A stretch of DNA of 64,000 bases from Pseudomonas shahriarae. Lineage in GTDB: Bacteria; Pseudomonadota; Gammaproteobacteria; Pseudomonadales; Pseudomonadaceae. The DNA lies in contig NZ_CP077085.1 in assembly GCF_014268455.2 (NCBI RefSeq), forward strand, positions 1,984,001-2,048,000. Reading direction: 5' to 3'. Of this stretch, positions 8,182 to 18,487 are shown in pieces. The notes below the pieces were generated by a model. The model was given only the letters and a program-made list of their open reading frames with translations. It was not told the DNA's origin and ran no database searches. The stretch's first letter is position 1. Every line of letters begins with the position of its first letter. Position numbers and translations under genes: made by a program.

Positions 8182-9189
8182 TCAGTTGACCTTCAGCACC
8201 AACTTGCCAAAGTTCTCGCCGTTGAACAGCTTCATCAGCGTTTCAGGGAACGTCTCCAGTCCCGCGACAATATCTTCCTTGCTCTTGAGCTTGCCTTGCG
8301 CCATCCAACCGGCCATTTCCTGCCCGGCGGCGGCAAAGTTCGCCGCATGGTCCATCACCACAAACCCTTCCATGCGCGCCCGATTGACCAGCAGTGACAA
8401 GTAGTTGGCCGGCCCCTTCACGGCTTCCTTGTTGTTGTACTGGCTGATGGCCCCGCAGATCACCACCCGCGCCTTCAACGCGAGGCGGCTGAGCACGGCG
8501 TCGAGGATATCGCCGCCGACGTTATCGAAATACACGTCCACGCCTTTTGGGCATTCGCGCTTGAGGGCCGCCGGCACGTCTTCGTGTTTGTAGTCGATGG
8601 CCGCGTCGAACCCCAGTTCATCCAGCAAAAACTTGCACTTGTCGGCGCCGCCAGCAATCCCTACCACGCGGCAGCCTTTGATCTTGGCGATCTGCCCGGC
8701 AATGCTGCCCACCGCCCCGGCGGCGCCGGAAATCACTACGGTATCGCCGGCCTTGGGCGCGCCGGTGTCGAGCAGGGCAAAGTAGGCGGTCATGCCGGTC
8801 ATGCCCAGCGCCGACAGATAGCGCGGCAGCGGCGCCAGTTTCGGATCGACCTTATAGAAACCGCGCGGCTCGCCGAGGAAGTAATCCTGTACACCCAGGG
8901 CGCCATTCACGTAGTCCCCGACCGCGAATTTCGGTGTGTTCGAGGCGATGACCTGGCCTACGCCCAAGGCGCGCATGACTTCGCCGATGGCGACCGGCGG
9001 GATGTAGGACTTGCCTTCATTCATCCAGCCACGCATGGCCGGGTCGAGGGACAGGTATTCGTTGCGCACCAGCACCTGGCCGTCCGCCAGGTTGCCCACC
9101 GGCACTTCCTGGTAGGTGAAGGTGTCCCGCGTGGCCGCACCGACCGGGCGTTTGGCAAGCAGGAATTGGCGGTTGGTCTGGGCAGTCAT
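8182..9189 (-). CDS. NADP-dependent medium-chain oxidoreductase (CurA/YncB-like)
   Basis: 335-aa zinc-free MDR-family protein. The Rossmann motif GAAGAVGSIAGQIAKIKG (about residues 155-172), VYFDNVGGDILDAVL, and ISQYNN match the leukotriene-B4 12-hydroxydehydrogenase/curcumin reductase (YncB) subgroup, which reduces alpha,beta-unsaturated ketones with NADPH. I used ATG at 9189 (MTAQTNRQF), the conserved-looking N-terminus. The frame stays open further upstream to 9324 but that part has no family features. No cysteine zinc ligands were seen. Confidence 0.88.
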   Translation of the reverse strand: MTAQTNRQFLLAKRPVGAATRDTFTYQEVPVGNLADGQVLVRNEYLSLDPAMRGWMNEGKSYIPPVAIGEVMRALGVGQVIASNTPKFAVGDYVNGALGVQDYFLGEPRGFYKVDPKLAPLPRYLSALGMTGMTAYFALLDTGAPKAGDTVVISGAAGAVGSIAGQIAKIKGCRVVGIAGGADKCKFLLDELGFDAAIDYKHEDVPAALKRECPKGVDVYFDNVGGDILDAVLSRLALKARVVICGAISQYNNKEAVKGPANYLSLLVNRARMEGFVVMDHAANFAAAGQEMAGWMAQGKLKSKEDIVAGLETFPETLMKLFNGENFGKLVLKVN

Positions 9190-9415
9190 GGCAAGGACTC
9201 TGGATAAATGGACCTCAAGTGATAGACCTTCCAGGCGCCAGGAGCAAGGTCGGCCGATACCTGCGAATGCCCGGCGATAGGCTGGGTTGATAGTGGGCCC
9301 GGCAGGCTTATCACTGCCGTGCATGGGCGCTCAACCGGCCCTCTGATAGTGCTGACGCGTGGCGCCTGGCCCTGGCTATGCTGGGCCCACGGGCATTCAT
9401 CCAAGGATATAAGCA

Positions 9416-10177
9416 ATGAGCATGACGTTTTCCGGCCAGGTCGCCCTGGTCACCGGCGCTGCCAACGGTATCGGCCGCGCCACGGCGCTGGCATTCGCCA
9501 ACGAAGGCCTGAAGGTCGTGGTCGCCGACCTGGATGTGGCGGGCGGAGAGGGCACCGTCGCGTTGATCCGCGAGACGGGCGGCGAGGCGTTGTTCGTGCG
9601 CTGCAATGTCACCCTGGAGGCAGATGTGCAGCAACTGATGCAGCAAGTGCTGAACAGCTATGGTCGCCTGGACTATGCGTTCAACAATGCCGGCATCGAG
9701 ATTGAACAGGGCAAGTTGGCCGATGGCACCCTGGATGAGTTCGACGCCATCATGGGGGTCAACGTCAAGGGCGTGTGGTTGTGCATGAAGTATCAGCTGC
9801 CGTTGCTGCTGGCCCAGGGCGGTGGGGCGATCGTCAATACCGCGTCGGTGGCGGGGTTGGGGGCTGCGCCGAAGATGAGTATTTATGCGGCGTCCAAGCA
9901 TGCGGTGATTGGCCTGACCAAGTCGGCAGCCATCGAGTACGCGAAAAAGAAAATCCGCGTCAACGCCGTGTGCCCGGCGGTGATCGACACCGACATGTTC
10001 CGTCGTGCCTATGAAGCCGACCCGCGCAAGGCCGAGTTTGCCGCCGCCATGCACCCGGTCGGGCGCATTGGTACGGTCGGGGAAATCGCCAGCGCGGTGC
10101 TGTATCTGTGCAGCGATGGCGCCGCGTTCACCACTGGCCAGGCATTGGCCGTGGATGGCGGTGCGACGGCTATTTAG
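9416..10177 (+). CDS. SDR family oxidoreductase
   Basis: 253-aa classical short-chain dehydrogenase/reductase. Cofactor motif TGAANGIG (residues 14-21), NNAG (about 90-93), catalytic Ser in NTASVAG and YAASKHA (Tyr and Lys, near residues 156-160), and the C-terminal LAVDGGATAI are all in place. The Asp after beta-2 (VVADLDVAG) suggests NAD(H) preference. ATG 9416 is preceded by AAGGATA; a second in-frame ATG lies two codons later. Divergent from the MDR oxidoreductase at 8182. Substrate unknown. Confidence 0.9.
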   Translation: MSMTFSGQVALVTGAANGIGRATALAFANEGLKVVVADLDVAGGEGTVALIRETGGEALFVRCNVTLEADVQQLMQQVLNSYGRLDYAFNNAGIEIEQGKLADGTLDEFDAIMGVNVKGVWLCMKYQLPLLLAQGGGAIVNTASVAGLGAAPKMSIYAASKHAVIGLTKSAAIEYAKKKIRVNAVCPAVIDTDMFRRAYEADPRKAEFAAAMHPVGRIGTVGEIASAVLYLCSDGAAFTTGQALAVDGGATAI

Positions 10178-10383
10178 GACGGGTCGCCGTGCACCACTGA
10201 GAAAGTGATTTCCAGTGCTGTGGGGCGTTTCCGCAGGTGGCAAGATGCCCTGGGCTATTGTGTTTCAATAGGTAAATAACCCAATAAAATCAATGATTTA
10301 ATAAATTTATGAGCAGGGTGATCCTGGCCTTCTGTGCTTAACTGTTTTGAGTTAAATGCCAAACAGTTGAAGGGGGGTGGCTC

Positions 10384-11808
10384 ATGGATTTAGGGATCAA
10401 TCGACAAGCCCTTGTACCGGTGGTTCAGCAAATTGTCAGCGCCATTGCCGCATGGATTCGGGAGAGCGGGGTCAGCCCCGGAACGCGCCTGCCTTCCATC
10501 CGGCAACTGGCCCAGGACAACCTGCTCAGTCAATCCAGTGTGATCGAGGCGCTGGAGCGCATGGTGGCCGAAGGGGTCTTGGCCTCAAGGGCCGGTTCGG
10601 GGTTTGTTATCGCCGAGCAACCGGTGGCCAGCAGCCCATTGGCGGAGTGCCAGTGGTATGAGGGGGCAGAGCGCAGGTGGGGGACCTTTACCGATAACCA
10701 GTTGGGAGAATTGAAGCTGGGGTGCGGCTGGCTGCCGGACTCCTGGCGTGAAAGTGATGACATCAGCTATGCGATTCGCGAAATCAGCCGTACCGATACC
10801 GCTGGGGTTTTCAATTACAGCACGCCCCTGGGGTTGCCGGCGTTACGTGAGCAATTGCACAAGCGCCTGACACAGATCCAGGTGGCCAGCACTGCCGAGC
10901 AGATCCTCACCACCCACGGCGCGAGCCATGCCCAGGACCTGCTGATCCGCACCTTGCTCAAGGCCGGCGACACGGTGGTGGTCGAGAGCCCTGGCTACGG
11001 CAACCTATATCGTCAGTTGGCTTTCCACGGTGTCATGTTGCTGGAGGTGCCCAGAACCCGCAGCGGCCCGGATATCCAGGCCCTGGAAACGCTGCTGGCC
11101 CGCCACCGCCCCAAGTGCCTGTTCATCAACAGCCTCTACCACAACCCGACGGGCACCAGCCTGTCGCGGGTGGTCGCCGAGCGTCTGTTGCACCTGGCCC
11201 ACACTCGGGACTTCCTGATTGTCGAGGAGGATGTCTACGGCGACCTGCAACATGCTTCCTGTACCCGTCTGGCGGCGTTGGCCCATGATGATCGGGTGAT
11301 CTATGTCTCGAGCTTTTCCAAGACCCTGAGCAGCGCCCTGCGGGTTGGCTATCTCACCGCCAGCACGGCCCTCATCAGCCAATTGCTCAAGCTCAAGACC
11401 TTGACCGGTATGGGCACCTCACGCTTTGCCGAAGCGATGGTGGCCAGTCTCCTGACCAACGGCACCTACCGCAAATGGGTACAGCGCCTGCGCCGACGGC
11501 TGAGCGCGGAGATGGCGAAGACCTTGCAGGTGCTGGAGGATGAAGAGTGGGAGGTCTTTGCGGTGCCCGCAGGTGGCATGTTTGTGTGGGCGCGCCCGGG
11601 TTCAGGGGATGGCTCAAGGGTGCACGCAAGGGCCCGACAGCTTGGGGTCTTGCTGTCTTCCGGCGAGTTGTTCAGCCCGACCGGCGAGCACGCTGAATGG
11701 CTGCGGATCAATGTGGCCTATGCTTGCGATCATCGGGCCCTGGCATTGTTCAAAGCCATGGGCCCCACAGGATCGACCTCCACCATTCTGAAAACGACGG
11801 GGATGTAG
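10384..11808 (+). CDS. MocR/PdxR-type regulator (GntR HTH plus aminotransferase-like domain)
   Basis: 474-aa chimeric transcription factor. The N-terminal GntR winged helix (residues about 10-75, GTRLPSIRQLAQDN and AGSGFVIAEQ) is followed by a fold-type I aminotransferase domain. The PLP-binding Lys lies in SSFSKTLSSALRVGY (about residue 312), preceded by NPTGTSL and EEDVYGDL. Members use PLP or an amino-acid adduct as effector. The A/T-rich 207-bp region upstream (10178-10383) is the likely operator. No typical target (pdxST, gabT, transporter) is adjacent, so its regulon is unclear. Confidence 0.88.
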   Translation: MDLGINRQALVPVVQQIVSAIAAWIRESGVSPGTRLPSIRQLAQDNLLSQSSVIEALERMVAEGVLASRAGSGFVIAEQPVASSPLAECQWYEGAERRWGTFTDNQLGELKLGCGWLPDSWRESDDISYAIREISRTDTAGVFNYSTPLGLPALREQLHKRLTQIQVASTAEQILTTHGASHAQDLLIRTLLKAGDTVVVESPGYGNLYRQLAFHGVMLLEVPRTRSGPDIQALETLLARHRPKCLFINSLYHNPTGTSLSRVVAERLLHLAHTRDFLIVEEDVYGDLQHASCTRLAALAHDDRVIYVSSFSKTLSSALRVGYLTASTALISQLLKLKTLTGMGTSRFAEAMVASLLTNGTYRKWVQRLRRRLSAEMAKTLQVLEDEEWEVFAVPAGGMFVWARPGSGDGSRVHARARQLGVLLSSGELFSPTGEHAEWLRINVAYACDHRALALFKAMGPTGSTSTILKTTGM

Positions 11809-11922
11809 CTTTTTGCCATTATTGTGGCGCCAACGTCTTGTGTTGCAGGGCCCGGGATTGCGAATCTCGTTGCATGGATACCGGGCTTGCTGGCGTTCGC
11901 CACCCCAAGAGGACTTTGCGCA

Positions 11923-13863
11923 ATGATTTCGGCCGTGCAACGACGATTTGCCAACCTTGGGCTGGCCAGGAAGCTGGGGCTGGGGTTTGCCCTGGTATTG
12001 CTGTTGACGGCCCTGGTGGCGGCGATTGGCGTGTGGTCCCTGCAAACCGTTGGCCAGCGTTTTGTGGGGCTCAAGGGCATGTCTTCGCTCAATGAGGGGC
12101 TGCTGAATGTGCGTTTGATTGAGCAGGAGTATGCGTTGCGCAGCGATGCCGACTCGGTCGAGGTCCTGCACCAACGGGTGGATAGCCTGGTGGCCGAAGC
12201 CCAGGCGCTCAACATGAGCGAGGTCGAGCAGGCGCTGGGCGCCTATCGCAAGGCATTTGACGAATTTGTCGAGCTGACCCAGGCCAAGGACCTGGCGCTG
12301 GAAATGGCCAGTTGGTCGGTGTCCAGTGTCGCCAACAACCTTGATGTATTGCAGGCCGGCCTGGCCGACGATGGGGCCTATAACCTCAAGGAAAGCCAAG
12401 GCAAAGAGGGCGCCGAGTTTATCGAGCAGGCCGGGCAGGTGGGGCAGGTTTCGCGCTTGATGTTGCAGGCCATGAACGAAGCCCATGTGCGCCTGGATCA
12501 GAGCCGCAAGGGCGACGCGGACAGTGCCGGGCAAGGCCACATCGAGCAGGCCGATCAGGCCCTGGCCCAGGCCGGGCAACTGCAGACCCTGGTCAAGGAT
12601 CCTGGCTATCAGACCGTGCTCAATGAAGTGGTCGGGCATATCGGAGCCTTCAGCGAAAAACTCACCGAATACACCGGCCTGCTGGCCCAGGAAAAAATCG
12701 TCTACCAACAGTTGCATGAGCGGGCCGCGCAAGTGGTGGCGCAGGTCAACCAGGCCTATGCCGCGCAGGACCAGTCGATGCAGGCGCAGTTGGCCAAGAG
12801 CAGCTTGCTGATCATTGTGTCATCGGCCCTAGCTTTATTGGTCGGGGTGATTGCCGCGTGGCTGATTACCCGGCTGATCGTGATGCCGCTGCGCAGCGTG
12901 ATTGCCGTGGCCCGGCAGATTGCGGCCGGGGATCTCAGCGGGCGCATGGAGGTGAGCCGACAGGACGAGATGGGCCAGTTGATGCAGGCGATGCAGCAGA
13001 TGGGCGGGGGCCTGAGCAATATGGTCAGCGGGCTGCAGGCGGGGATTGAACAATTGGCCAGCTCGGCCCAGTCATTGTCCAGGGGGACCGAGCAGACCAA
13101 TCTCGAAGTCAGTAGCCAGAAAGAAGAAACCGAGCAAGTCGCCACCGCCATGAACCAGATGGCCGCCACGGTGCACGATGTGGCACGCAATGCCGAGCAG
13201 GCCGCACAAGCGGCGCAGACCGCCGACGACAAGGTCGACACTGGCCAGCAGGTGGTACGCCAGAGCCTGCAGCGCATCGAGCTGCTGGCCAGTTCGGCGA
13301 CCTCTGCCAGCACCAGCATCGAAAGCCTGAGCGCCGAAATCCAGAATATCGGCAGCGTGTTGGAGGTGATCAAAAGTGTTGCCGAGCAGACCAACCTGCT
13401 GGCGCTCAACGCCGCCATCGAGGCGGCACGCGCCGGCGAGCAAGGGCGCGGCTTTGCGGTGGTCGCCGATGAGGTGCGCGCCCTGGCCAGGCGCACCCAG
13501 CAATCGACGGAGGAAATCGAACGTCTGGTCAGCACCTTGCGCAGCGCGGCGCAGTCTTCAGTGCGGGATATCCAGCACAGCGGCGAGCTGGTGAAGCTGG
13601 CTGTCAGCGATGCCCTGGAAACCGAAAGTGCGTTGGGCAGCATTGCCGCGGCGGTGTCGCTGATCCAGCAGATGAACCAGCAGATCGCGGCCGCGGCCGA
13701 GCAGCAGAGCTCGGTGGCCGAAGAAATCAACCGCAGCGTCACCAGTATCCGCGCCAGCGCCGATCAATCGGCGCTGAGCATGCAGGGTAATGCGGCATCG
13801 AGTATCGAGTTGGCGCAACTGGGGGCGGAACTCAAGGGGATGGTGGGGCATTTCCGGCTGTGA
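11923..13863 (+). CDS. Methyl-accepting chemotaxis protein
   Basis: 646-aa chemoreceptor starting at ATG 11923 (AAGAGGA upstream). TM1 is at about residues 15-40, then a roughly 250-residue all-helical periplasmic region, TM2 at about 290-315 ([21 protein letters not shown]), HAMP, and a signalling domain. The hairpin tip reads [20 protein letters not shown] and continues [15 protein letters not shown] (about residues 488-525). The long helical ligand domain may be of the HBM type seen in McpS, whose ligands are TCA intermediates; that assignment is tentative. Standalone gene, no che genes nearby. Confidence 0.92.
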   Translation: MISAVQRRFANLGLARKLGLGFALVLLLTALVAAIGVWSLQTVGQRFVGLKGMSSLNEGLLNVRLIEQEYALRSDADSVEVLHQRVDSLVAEAQALNMSEVEQALGAYRKAFDEFVELTQAKDLALEMASWSVSSVANNLDVLQAGLADDGAYNLKESQGKEGAEFIEQAGQVGQVSRLMLQAMNEAHVRLDQSRKGDADSAGQGHIEQADQALAQAGQLQTLVKDPGYQTVLNEVVGHIGAFSEKLTEYTGLLAQEKIVYQQLHERAAQVVAQVNQAYAAQDQSMQAQLAKSSLLIIVSSALALLVGVIAAWLITRLIVMPLRSVIAVARQIAAGDLSGRMEVSRQDEMGQLMQAMQQMGGGLSNMVSGLQAGIEQLASSAQSLSRGTEQTNLEVSSQKEETEQVATAMNQMAATVHDVARNAEQAAQAAQTADDKVDTGQQVVRQSLQRIELLASSATSASTSIESLSAEIQNIGSVLEVIKSVAEQTNLLALNAAIEAARAGEQGRGFAVVADEVRALARRTQQSTEEIERLVSTLRSAAQSSVRDIQHSGELVKLAVSDALETESALGSIAAAVSLIQQMNQQIAAAAEQQSSVAEEINRSVTSIRASADQSALSMQGNAASSIELAQLGAELKGMVGHFRL

Positions 13864-13928
13864 TCATATTCAGGGCCGGAACGAGTTCCCTGGGGGAGCT
13901 GACACCCTGAGGTGTACTCACGGGCGCC

Positions 13929-13952
13929 ATCGCGGGCGAGCCTGCTCCCACA
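13929..13952. repeat. Single REP element
   Basis: One copy, CATCGCGGGCGAGCCTGCTCCCAC, without a partner, between the chemoreceptor stop and the convergent hydrolase gene. The rest of the 150-bp gap shows nothing recognisable. Confidence 0.7.
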
Positions 13953-14012
13953 GGGGGGAGTGTAGCTGCGCGCCTCGGCATCTCATCTACATTGGAGATA
14001 CTCAAGGTGTGA

Positions 14013-14825
14013 TCAGGCGTGATTGGCCAAAAAGGTCAGCAGTGCCTCATTGACGAAATCAGGATTTTCCCGGCTGGAGATATGCCCTGCGTCCGGGATC
14101 AATACCAGATCGCAGCCGATCAGATCGGCCATTTCCTGCGCTTCTGCGGGTGGGCGCGGCTGGTCCTCGTTGCCACACATCACCAGAGTCGTATCAGCAT
14201 TCAGGCGGGATAAGCCTTCCAGCGCATCCCCACGACCGAAAATCAGGCGACCCAGGGGCACGATGCTTTGCAGCAGGCGATCCTTGGGGAAGTCGCGCAG
14301 GGACTGGCGGAAGTCCTGATACAGCGCAGAGTCGTGGTCGATGCCGGGGCGGAAGAAGATCGGCACGATGATATCCAGCAGGGCATCTGGAATAGCACCC
14401 GCGGCCTCGATTGCGCCGAGCAGTGCGAAATACTGTTCGCGGGTGGCCTCAGGCTCTGCGCCCAGATAGGTATCCATCAATACCAGGCTGTTGACCCGCT
14501 CGGGCGCCAGCAACGCCAGCGGCGCACCCCACATGCCGCCGACGGACAAACCCACCAGGTTGACCTGGGCAATCTCCAGATGGTCCAGCAAGGCCAGGGC
14601 CTGGCGTGCCAGGTCGTCCAGGGTGCGGGTCTGTGCCGGTAGCGGGCCAGACTCACCGTGACCCCACAGCTCTGGCACGATCACTCGGTACTGTTGCGAC
14701 AGGGCGGCGATCTGCGGTGCCCACATGTGCTGGTCCCACAGGTAGCTCTGGCCGAGCAGGACAGCAGGGCCCGCGCCCTGGTCCACGTAGTGCAGGGGCT
14801 GACCATCAATGATGACACTTGGCAT
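14013..14825 (-). CDS. Alpha/beta hydrolase
   Basis: 270-aa alpha/beta-hydrolase. The nucleophile elbow is GLSVGGMWG (Ser about residue 93), the family WGHGESG motif is at about 54-60, and the catalytic His is in PDAGHISSRENP (about residue 248). The oxyanion segment reads LLGQSYLW instead of the usual HGxxG form, similar to 3-oxoadipate enol-lactonase-type proteins with variant loops. Cytosolic. Start ATG 14825 is followed by MPSVIIDGQPLHYVDQG, the usual first strand. Substrate unknown. Confidence 0.85.
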   Translation of the reverse strand: MPSVIIDGQPLHYVDQGAGPAVLLGQSYLWDQHMWAPQIAALSQQYRVIVPELWGHGESGPLPAQTRTLDDLARQALALLDHLEIAQVNLVGLSVGGMWGAPLALLAPERVNSLVLMDTYLGAEPEATREQYFALLGAIEAAGAIPDALLDIIVPIFFRPGIDHDSALYQDFRQSLRDFPKDRLLQSIVPLGRLIFGRGDALEGLSRLNADTTLVMCGNEDQPRPPAEAQEMADLIGCDLVLIPDAGHISSRENPDFVNEALLTFLANHA

Positions 14826-14949
14826 GAAGGCCTCTTTCGTTTACGGAATGAAGTGCACTTTTGTACGCGAGTTATTGCAGCGAGGGGTAGAGGCAGGATG
14901 ATGGCTCCGGGTGCAAAGCATGCACCCGGCGAATCAAGGCAGGAGAGGA

Positions 14950-15720
14950 TCAGTCGTAGATGACTTTCTTTTTCCACTCGGCATCAGCGTCATCGGCTTT
15001 CAAGCCTGCGGTCAGCTCATTGGTCTCTTCGGCGGTTTGCTGGCTGTTGGTCAGCACCATGGAGTTGGCACGCGCCAATTGTTTTTCCAGCAGTTGCAGG
15101 TGCTGGCTGTAGGTGGCCGGTTCAGGCTGCTTGCGCAGGTATTGCACGCCGCGCTCGAACGCCAGGCGCGCCTGGCCGGGCTGCGCCTGTTGCAGCGCGT
15201 GTTGGCCAAGATTGTTGAAGAACTCGATGTGCAGCAGCACCAGCAGGTGACGGATTTCTCGGATCCAGTGCTTGGCCTCGTTGGTGGGCAAAAAGCCGTC
15301 CTGGGCGGCGCGGGTGACCTGGCCGTGCAGGGCTTCGAGCAGGAAGCGTACATCCTTGGCCTTGGCCTCGGTCTGGATCGGCCCTGGAGGGTTGTTCACC
15401 GGGATCGACTCGCCCTGGCCCACCAGTGCTTCCAACTCGGCAATACGGGCCTTGATGGTGCTGCTGGATTTGTTGAGGTGGAGCATGCGTTGGTTGACGT
15501 TCAGTTCCAGGCGGGTCAGCAGCAGCTTGAGCTGCGGCGTCATCAGTTGGCCGGGGAACGTCTCGGTGATCTCGCCACAGCGGCGCAGCCGATCATTGAG
15601 CTCAATCTGGGCCCGGGCTTTTTCCAGTTTGTTGTTTTCCACCACGTGGTTCATGTAGCCAATGGCGATCAGTATTACGATCCCGGCTATTACCAGCAGG
15701 GTGATCATGAGTGGTGTCAC
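14950..15720 (-). CDS. Membrane-anchored coiled-coil protein of unknown function
   Basis: 256 aa. I favour the GTG at 15720 because AAAGAGG lies eight bases upstream; ATG at 15708 (MITLLVIAG) is the alternative. One N-terminal transmembrane helix (LMITLLVIAGIVILIAIGYMN) is followed by a long soluble region predicted helical by eye, rich in Leu, Gln and Glu, with heptad-like stretches such as KARIAELEALVGQ and LQLLEKQLARANS. The anchor plus coil suggests a cytoplasm- or periplasm-facing scaffold. I do not recognise a named family. Transcribed away from the tRNA operon. Confidence 0.75.
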   Translation of the reverse strand: MTPLMITLLVIAGIVILIAIGYMNHVVENNKLEKARAQIELNDRLRRCGEITETFPGQLMTPQLKLLLTRLELNVNQRMLHLNKSSSTIKARIAELEALVGQGESIPVNNPPGPIQTEAKAKDVRFLLEALHGQVTRAAQDGFLPTNEAKHWIREIRHLLVLLHIEFFNNLGQHALQQAQPGQARLAFERGVQYLRKQPEPATYSQHLQLLEKQLARANSMVLTNSQQTAEETNELTAGLKADDADAEWKKKVIYD

Positions 15721-15985
15721 CGGTGTGACCTCTTTGTAGGATGTGCGTTGAAGTGTAGTGATTGGCGCTTGCGGCGGATAGGACTCTTCGACGAGATGAG
15801 TCAGTGCTTTCATCTGTATATGTAGTAACTCTGAATAGATGCACATTGCCACCATTCGCGGGTCAGGACTATAACGTCTTGTCGGGCGCCAGAATATAGG
15901 CGCCAAAGCCTGGACGGCGAGAAACTCCGACAGTGGCGGTAAAGCGGGGCGAAGTCATTGATTTAAATAAATTTATCCTTGGGGG

Positions 15986-16014
15986 TTGACGACCTTTCAA
16001 TCCATCCATAGAAT
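15986..16014 (+). promoter_or_regulatory. Sigma-70 promoter of the Glu-Gly tRNA operon
   Basis: TTGACG (15986-15991), 17-bp spacer, TAGAAT (16009-16014), followed by a GC-rich GCGCGCC discriminator typical of stable-RNA promoters under stringent control. It lies about 60 bp before the first tRNA. The remainder of the 15721-16076 gap shows no further gene. Confidence 0.8.
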
Positions 16015-16076
16015 GCGCGCCACTTACAGCGTAAAGCACACAGCGAAACGCGGTAGGGAGTGAATGTTGTACGTGT

Positions 16077-16152
16077 GTCCCCTTCGTCTAGTGGCCTAGG
16101 ACACCGCCCTTTCACGGCGGTAACAGGGGTTCGAGTCCCCTAGGGGACGCCA
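16077..16152 (+). tRNA. tRNA-Glu (TTC)
   Basis: 76 nt with encoded CCA. The acceptor stem GTCCCCT pairs with AGGGGAC. The anticodon stem CCGCC/GGCGG holds loop CTTTCAC, giving anticodon TTC. T-arm GGGTTCGAGTCCC is canonical. First of two identical copies. Confidence 0.97.
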
Positions 16153-16154
16153 TT

Positions 16155-16230
<76 letters not shown>

Positions 16231-16335
16231 TTTTTAAACAGTGTGGCTTTCGGGCGGCACTGAGTGAAACCAGGACCAAGTCTTCGGACAAGGCCTCTGG
16301 GCACTGGAATACACACCATGTGTTTCAGTTAGCGT

Positions 16336-16411
16336 GTCCCCTTCGTCTAGTGGCCTAGGACACCGCCCTTTCACGGCGGTAACAGGGGTTCGAGTCCCCT
16401 AGGGGACGCCA
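16336..16411 (+). tRNA. tRNA-Glu (TTC), second copy
   Basis: Sequence identical to the copy at 16077, anticodon TTC. It is separated from the first Glu-Gly pair by a 105-bp spacer with no promoter that I recognise, so it is probably part of the same transcript. Confidence 0.97.
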
Positions 16412-16414
16412 TTT

Positions 16415-16490
<76 letters not shown>

Positions 16491-16501
16491 TATTCAACAA
16501 A

Positions 16502-16535
16502 AACGCCGCTCAGTGATGAGCGGCGTTTTTGTTTG
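16502..16535 (+). terminator. Intrinsic terminator of the Glu-Gly tRNA operon
   Basis: GC-rich inverted repeat AACGCCGCT / AGCGGCGTT with an 8-nt loop, followed by TTTTGTTTG. Placed 11 bp after the last tRNA. Confidence 0.88.
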
Positions 16536-16592
16536 TCTGCAATTCAAGCCTGCGCAAATGGACCCGCCGCACAAGCGGGTCCAGGTGCTGGG

Positions 16593-18332
16593 TCAGAGTT
16601 TCGGCAACTGCCCGATACGGCCCATCATTTCCGTCACGATCTGCAGGTCCAGCAGGAACTGCTCGGTGGTCTTGAACTCGTTGTCGGTGTGCCCGGTGTA
16701 TTTGACCTCGGGGCGGGCCAGGCCGAATTGCACGCCATTGGGCAGGTCATGCACCGAGGTTGCGCCAGCCGAAGTCCCGTACTCAGGCTTCATGCCCAGG
16801 TTTTCCGTGGCCACGGCCAGCAGCGCCTTGACCCATTCACCCTCGGGGTTACGGTACATCGGCGCGGCGACCGAGTAATCGAAGGCTGGCGCAATATGGG
16901 TCTTTTGGCTCCAGGCGCTCAGCTTGTCAGCGATCTCTTTCTTGAGCGTTTCTGGGGATTTACCTTTTGGCACCCGCAGGTTGACCGCCAGCTTGAAGGC
17001 TTTTTCGTCCATGCCGACAAAGGTCGGCGAGGTGGTCAGTGGCCCCATGAACGTATCGGCAAAGCCCACGCCCAATTTGCCGCCCAGGTAATCCAGGCCC
17101 CAGTTATCGGCGGCATAGCGGGCAGCGTCAGTAATCTCGTTGTGTTTGAACGCAACCTTGCCGTCCAGGCTGTTGATAAAGACCAGCATCCGCGCCACCG
17201 GGTTGATGCCCGATTCGGGTTCGGAAGAGTGCGCCGATACCCCGGTGACGGTCAGCTTGACGTCTTTGTCGACGACCTTGGCATCTACAGTGAAATCGCC
17301 ACCATTGGCCTTGGCGAATGCACTCCCGGCCTGTTGCAGGCTGGCAGCCAGTTCGGCGGGGCTGTCGCTACGCAACGTGGCCACCGAGGCCGAAGGAATC
17401 TGGTTGGTCGCCAGGCCGCCGGTCATGGCAATGATTTCGGCGCCTTTGCCGTCGGCTTTGCGCTTGGCAAAGGTGGCCATGACCGTGCCATAACCCTTTT
17501 CGGCGATGACGACCGGGTAGCCGCCGTCCAGCGCGAGGTTGTAGTTGGGCGTCGGGTTGTGTTCGAAGTAGTAGGGAATGGCGTCGCCGGTGGTTTCTTC
17601 GGTGGTGTCCACCAGCAGCTTGAAGTTGCGTGCCAGGGGCAGGTTTTCTTCCTTGATCACTTTCATCGCATACAGCGTCACCACGATGCCGTTCTTGTCA
17701 TCCTCGGTGCCGCGGCCGTACATGCGGTCGCCAATCAGCGTGACCTTGAACGGGTCGAGGCGGGTGCCATCGGCCAGTACCCAGTTTTCCGGGGTCACCG
17801 GCACCACGTCGGCGTGGGCGTGGATGCCCACAACTTCGTCGCCGGCACCTTCCAGGGAAATTTCGTAGACGCGGTTGTCGATATTGCGGAACTTCAGGTT
17901 GAACGCCTGGGCCAGGCTCTTGATCTTGTCGGCGATCTTGATGAATTCAGGGTTGTCGTGCTGGGCTACGCCTTCTACCTGGAAGGTCGGTATGGCCACC
18001 AGCTCGCGCAGGGTCTCGGTAGCCGCCGCGCCGTATTTCACCCGGGCGTAGAGGCCCAGCAGGCGATGAATTTCGTTTTGCTGTTCGGCGGACAGGCGTT
18101 TGTTATCGAGAAAAGCACTGATTGCCGGGCCCAAGTCGGCGGTTTTGCCCAGTTCACTTTTGGCCAGGCTGCCGAGGAAGGTGCGGAAGTCCTTGATCGA
18201 GGCGTCATTGAACGTCTTGAGGATGGTCGCGCTCTGTTGCGGGGTGATATTGGCGAACGCTGGTGCGGTAACGGCGGACAGGCTGGCGACCATCAGGGTG
18301 GCGGCGGCCAGGTGCTTGAGGGAGAAGTCCAT
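16593..18332 (-). CDS. M20 family metallopeptidase (exported dipeptidase)
   Basis: 579 aa. A Sec signal peptide ends at TAPAFA (about residue 27), so the enzyme is periplasmic. The M20 di-zinc signature is clear: HAHADVVPV (about 135-143), YGRGTEDDKNG (about 170), and DTTEETTGD with the general-base Glu pair (about 215). The length (about 580) fits the Pseudomonas M20 dipeptidase group rather than short ArgE/DapE. ATG 18332 is chosen as the start of the signal peptide; another ATG lies at 18344. Likely role is peptide scavenging. Confidence 0.9.
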   Translation of the reverse strand: MDFSLKHLAAATLMVASLSAVTAPAFANITPQQSATILKTFNDASIKDFRTFLGSLAKSELGKTADLGPAISAFLDNKRLSAEQQNEIHRLLGLYARVKYGAAATETLRELVAIPTFQVEGVAQHDNPEFIKIADKIKSLAQAFNLKFRNIDNRVYEISLEGAGDEVVGIHAHADVVPVTPENWVLADGTRLDPFKVTLIGDRMYGRGTEDDKNGIVVTLYAMKVIKEENLPLARNFKLLVDTTEETTGDAIPYYFEHNPTPNYNLALDGGYPVVIAEKGYGTVMATFAKRKADGKGAEIIAMTGGLATNQIPSASVATLRSDSPAELAASLQQAGSAFAKANGGDFTVDAKVVDKDVKLTVTGVSAHSSEPESGINPVARMLVFINSLDGKVAFKHNEITDAARYAADNWGLDYLGGKLGVGFADTFMGPLTTSPTFVGMDEKAFKLAVNLRVPKGKSPETLKKEIADKLSAWSQKTHIAPAFDYSVAAPMYRNPEGEWVKALLAVATENLGMKPEYGTSAGATSVHDLPNGVQFGLARPEVKYTGHTDNEFKTTEQFLLDLQIVTEMMGRIGQLPKL

Positions 18333-18487
18333 TGCTGGGGGCATTCCTTTGCAGGTGGTGAGTAGGAGGTTTCCGATTTTTATGTCGGAAACATTTTCAC
18401 ACACTAGCATCACCCACAAGCTCCAGGGGAGCCCCTTGCGCGGTGATGTCCTATCTCAATAATAAAACGCCGCCTGCCATCAATCTG

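Noticed and set aside
14013..14825. Haloalkane dehalogenase
   Set aside because: The nucleophile elbow is GLSVGG (Ser), not Asp, so it is a serine hydrolase.
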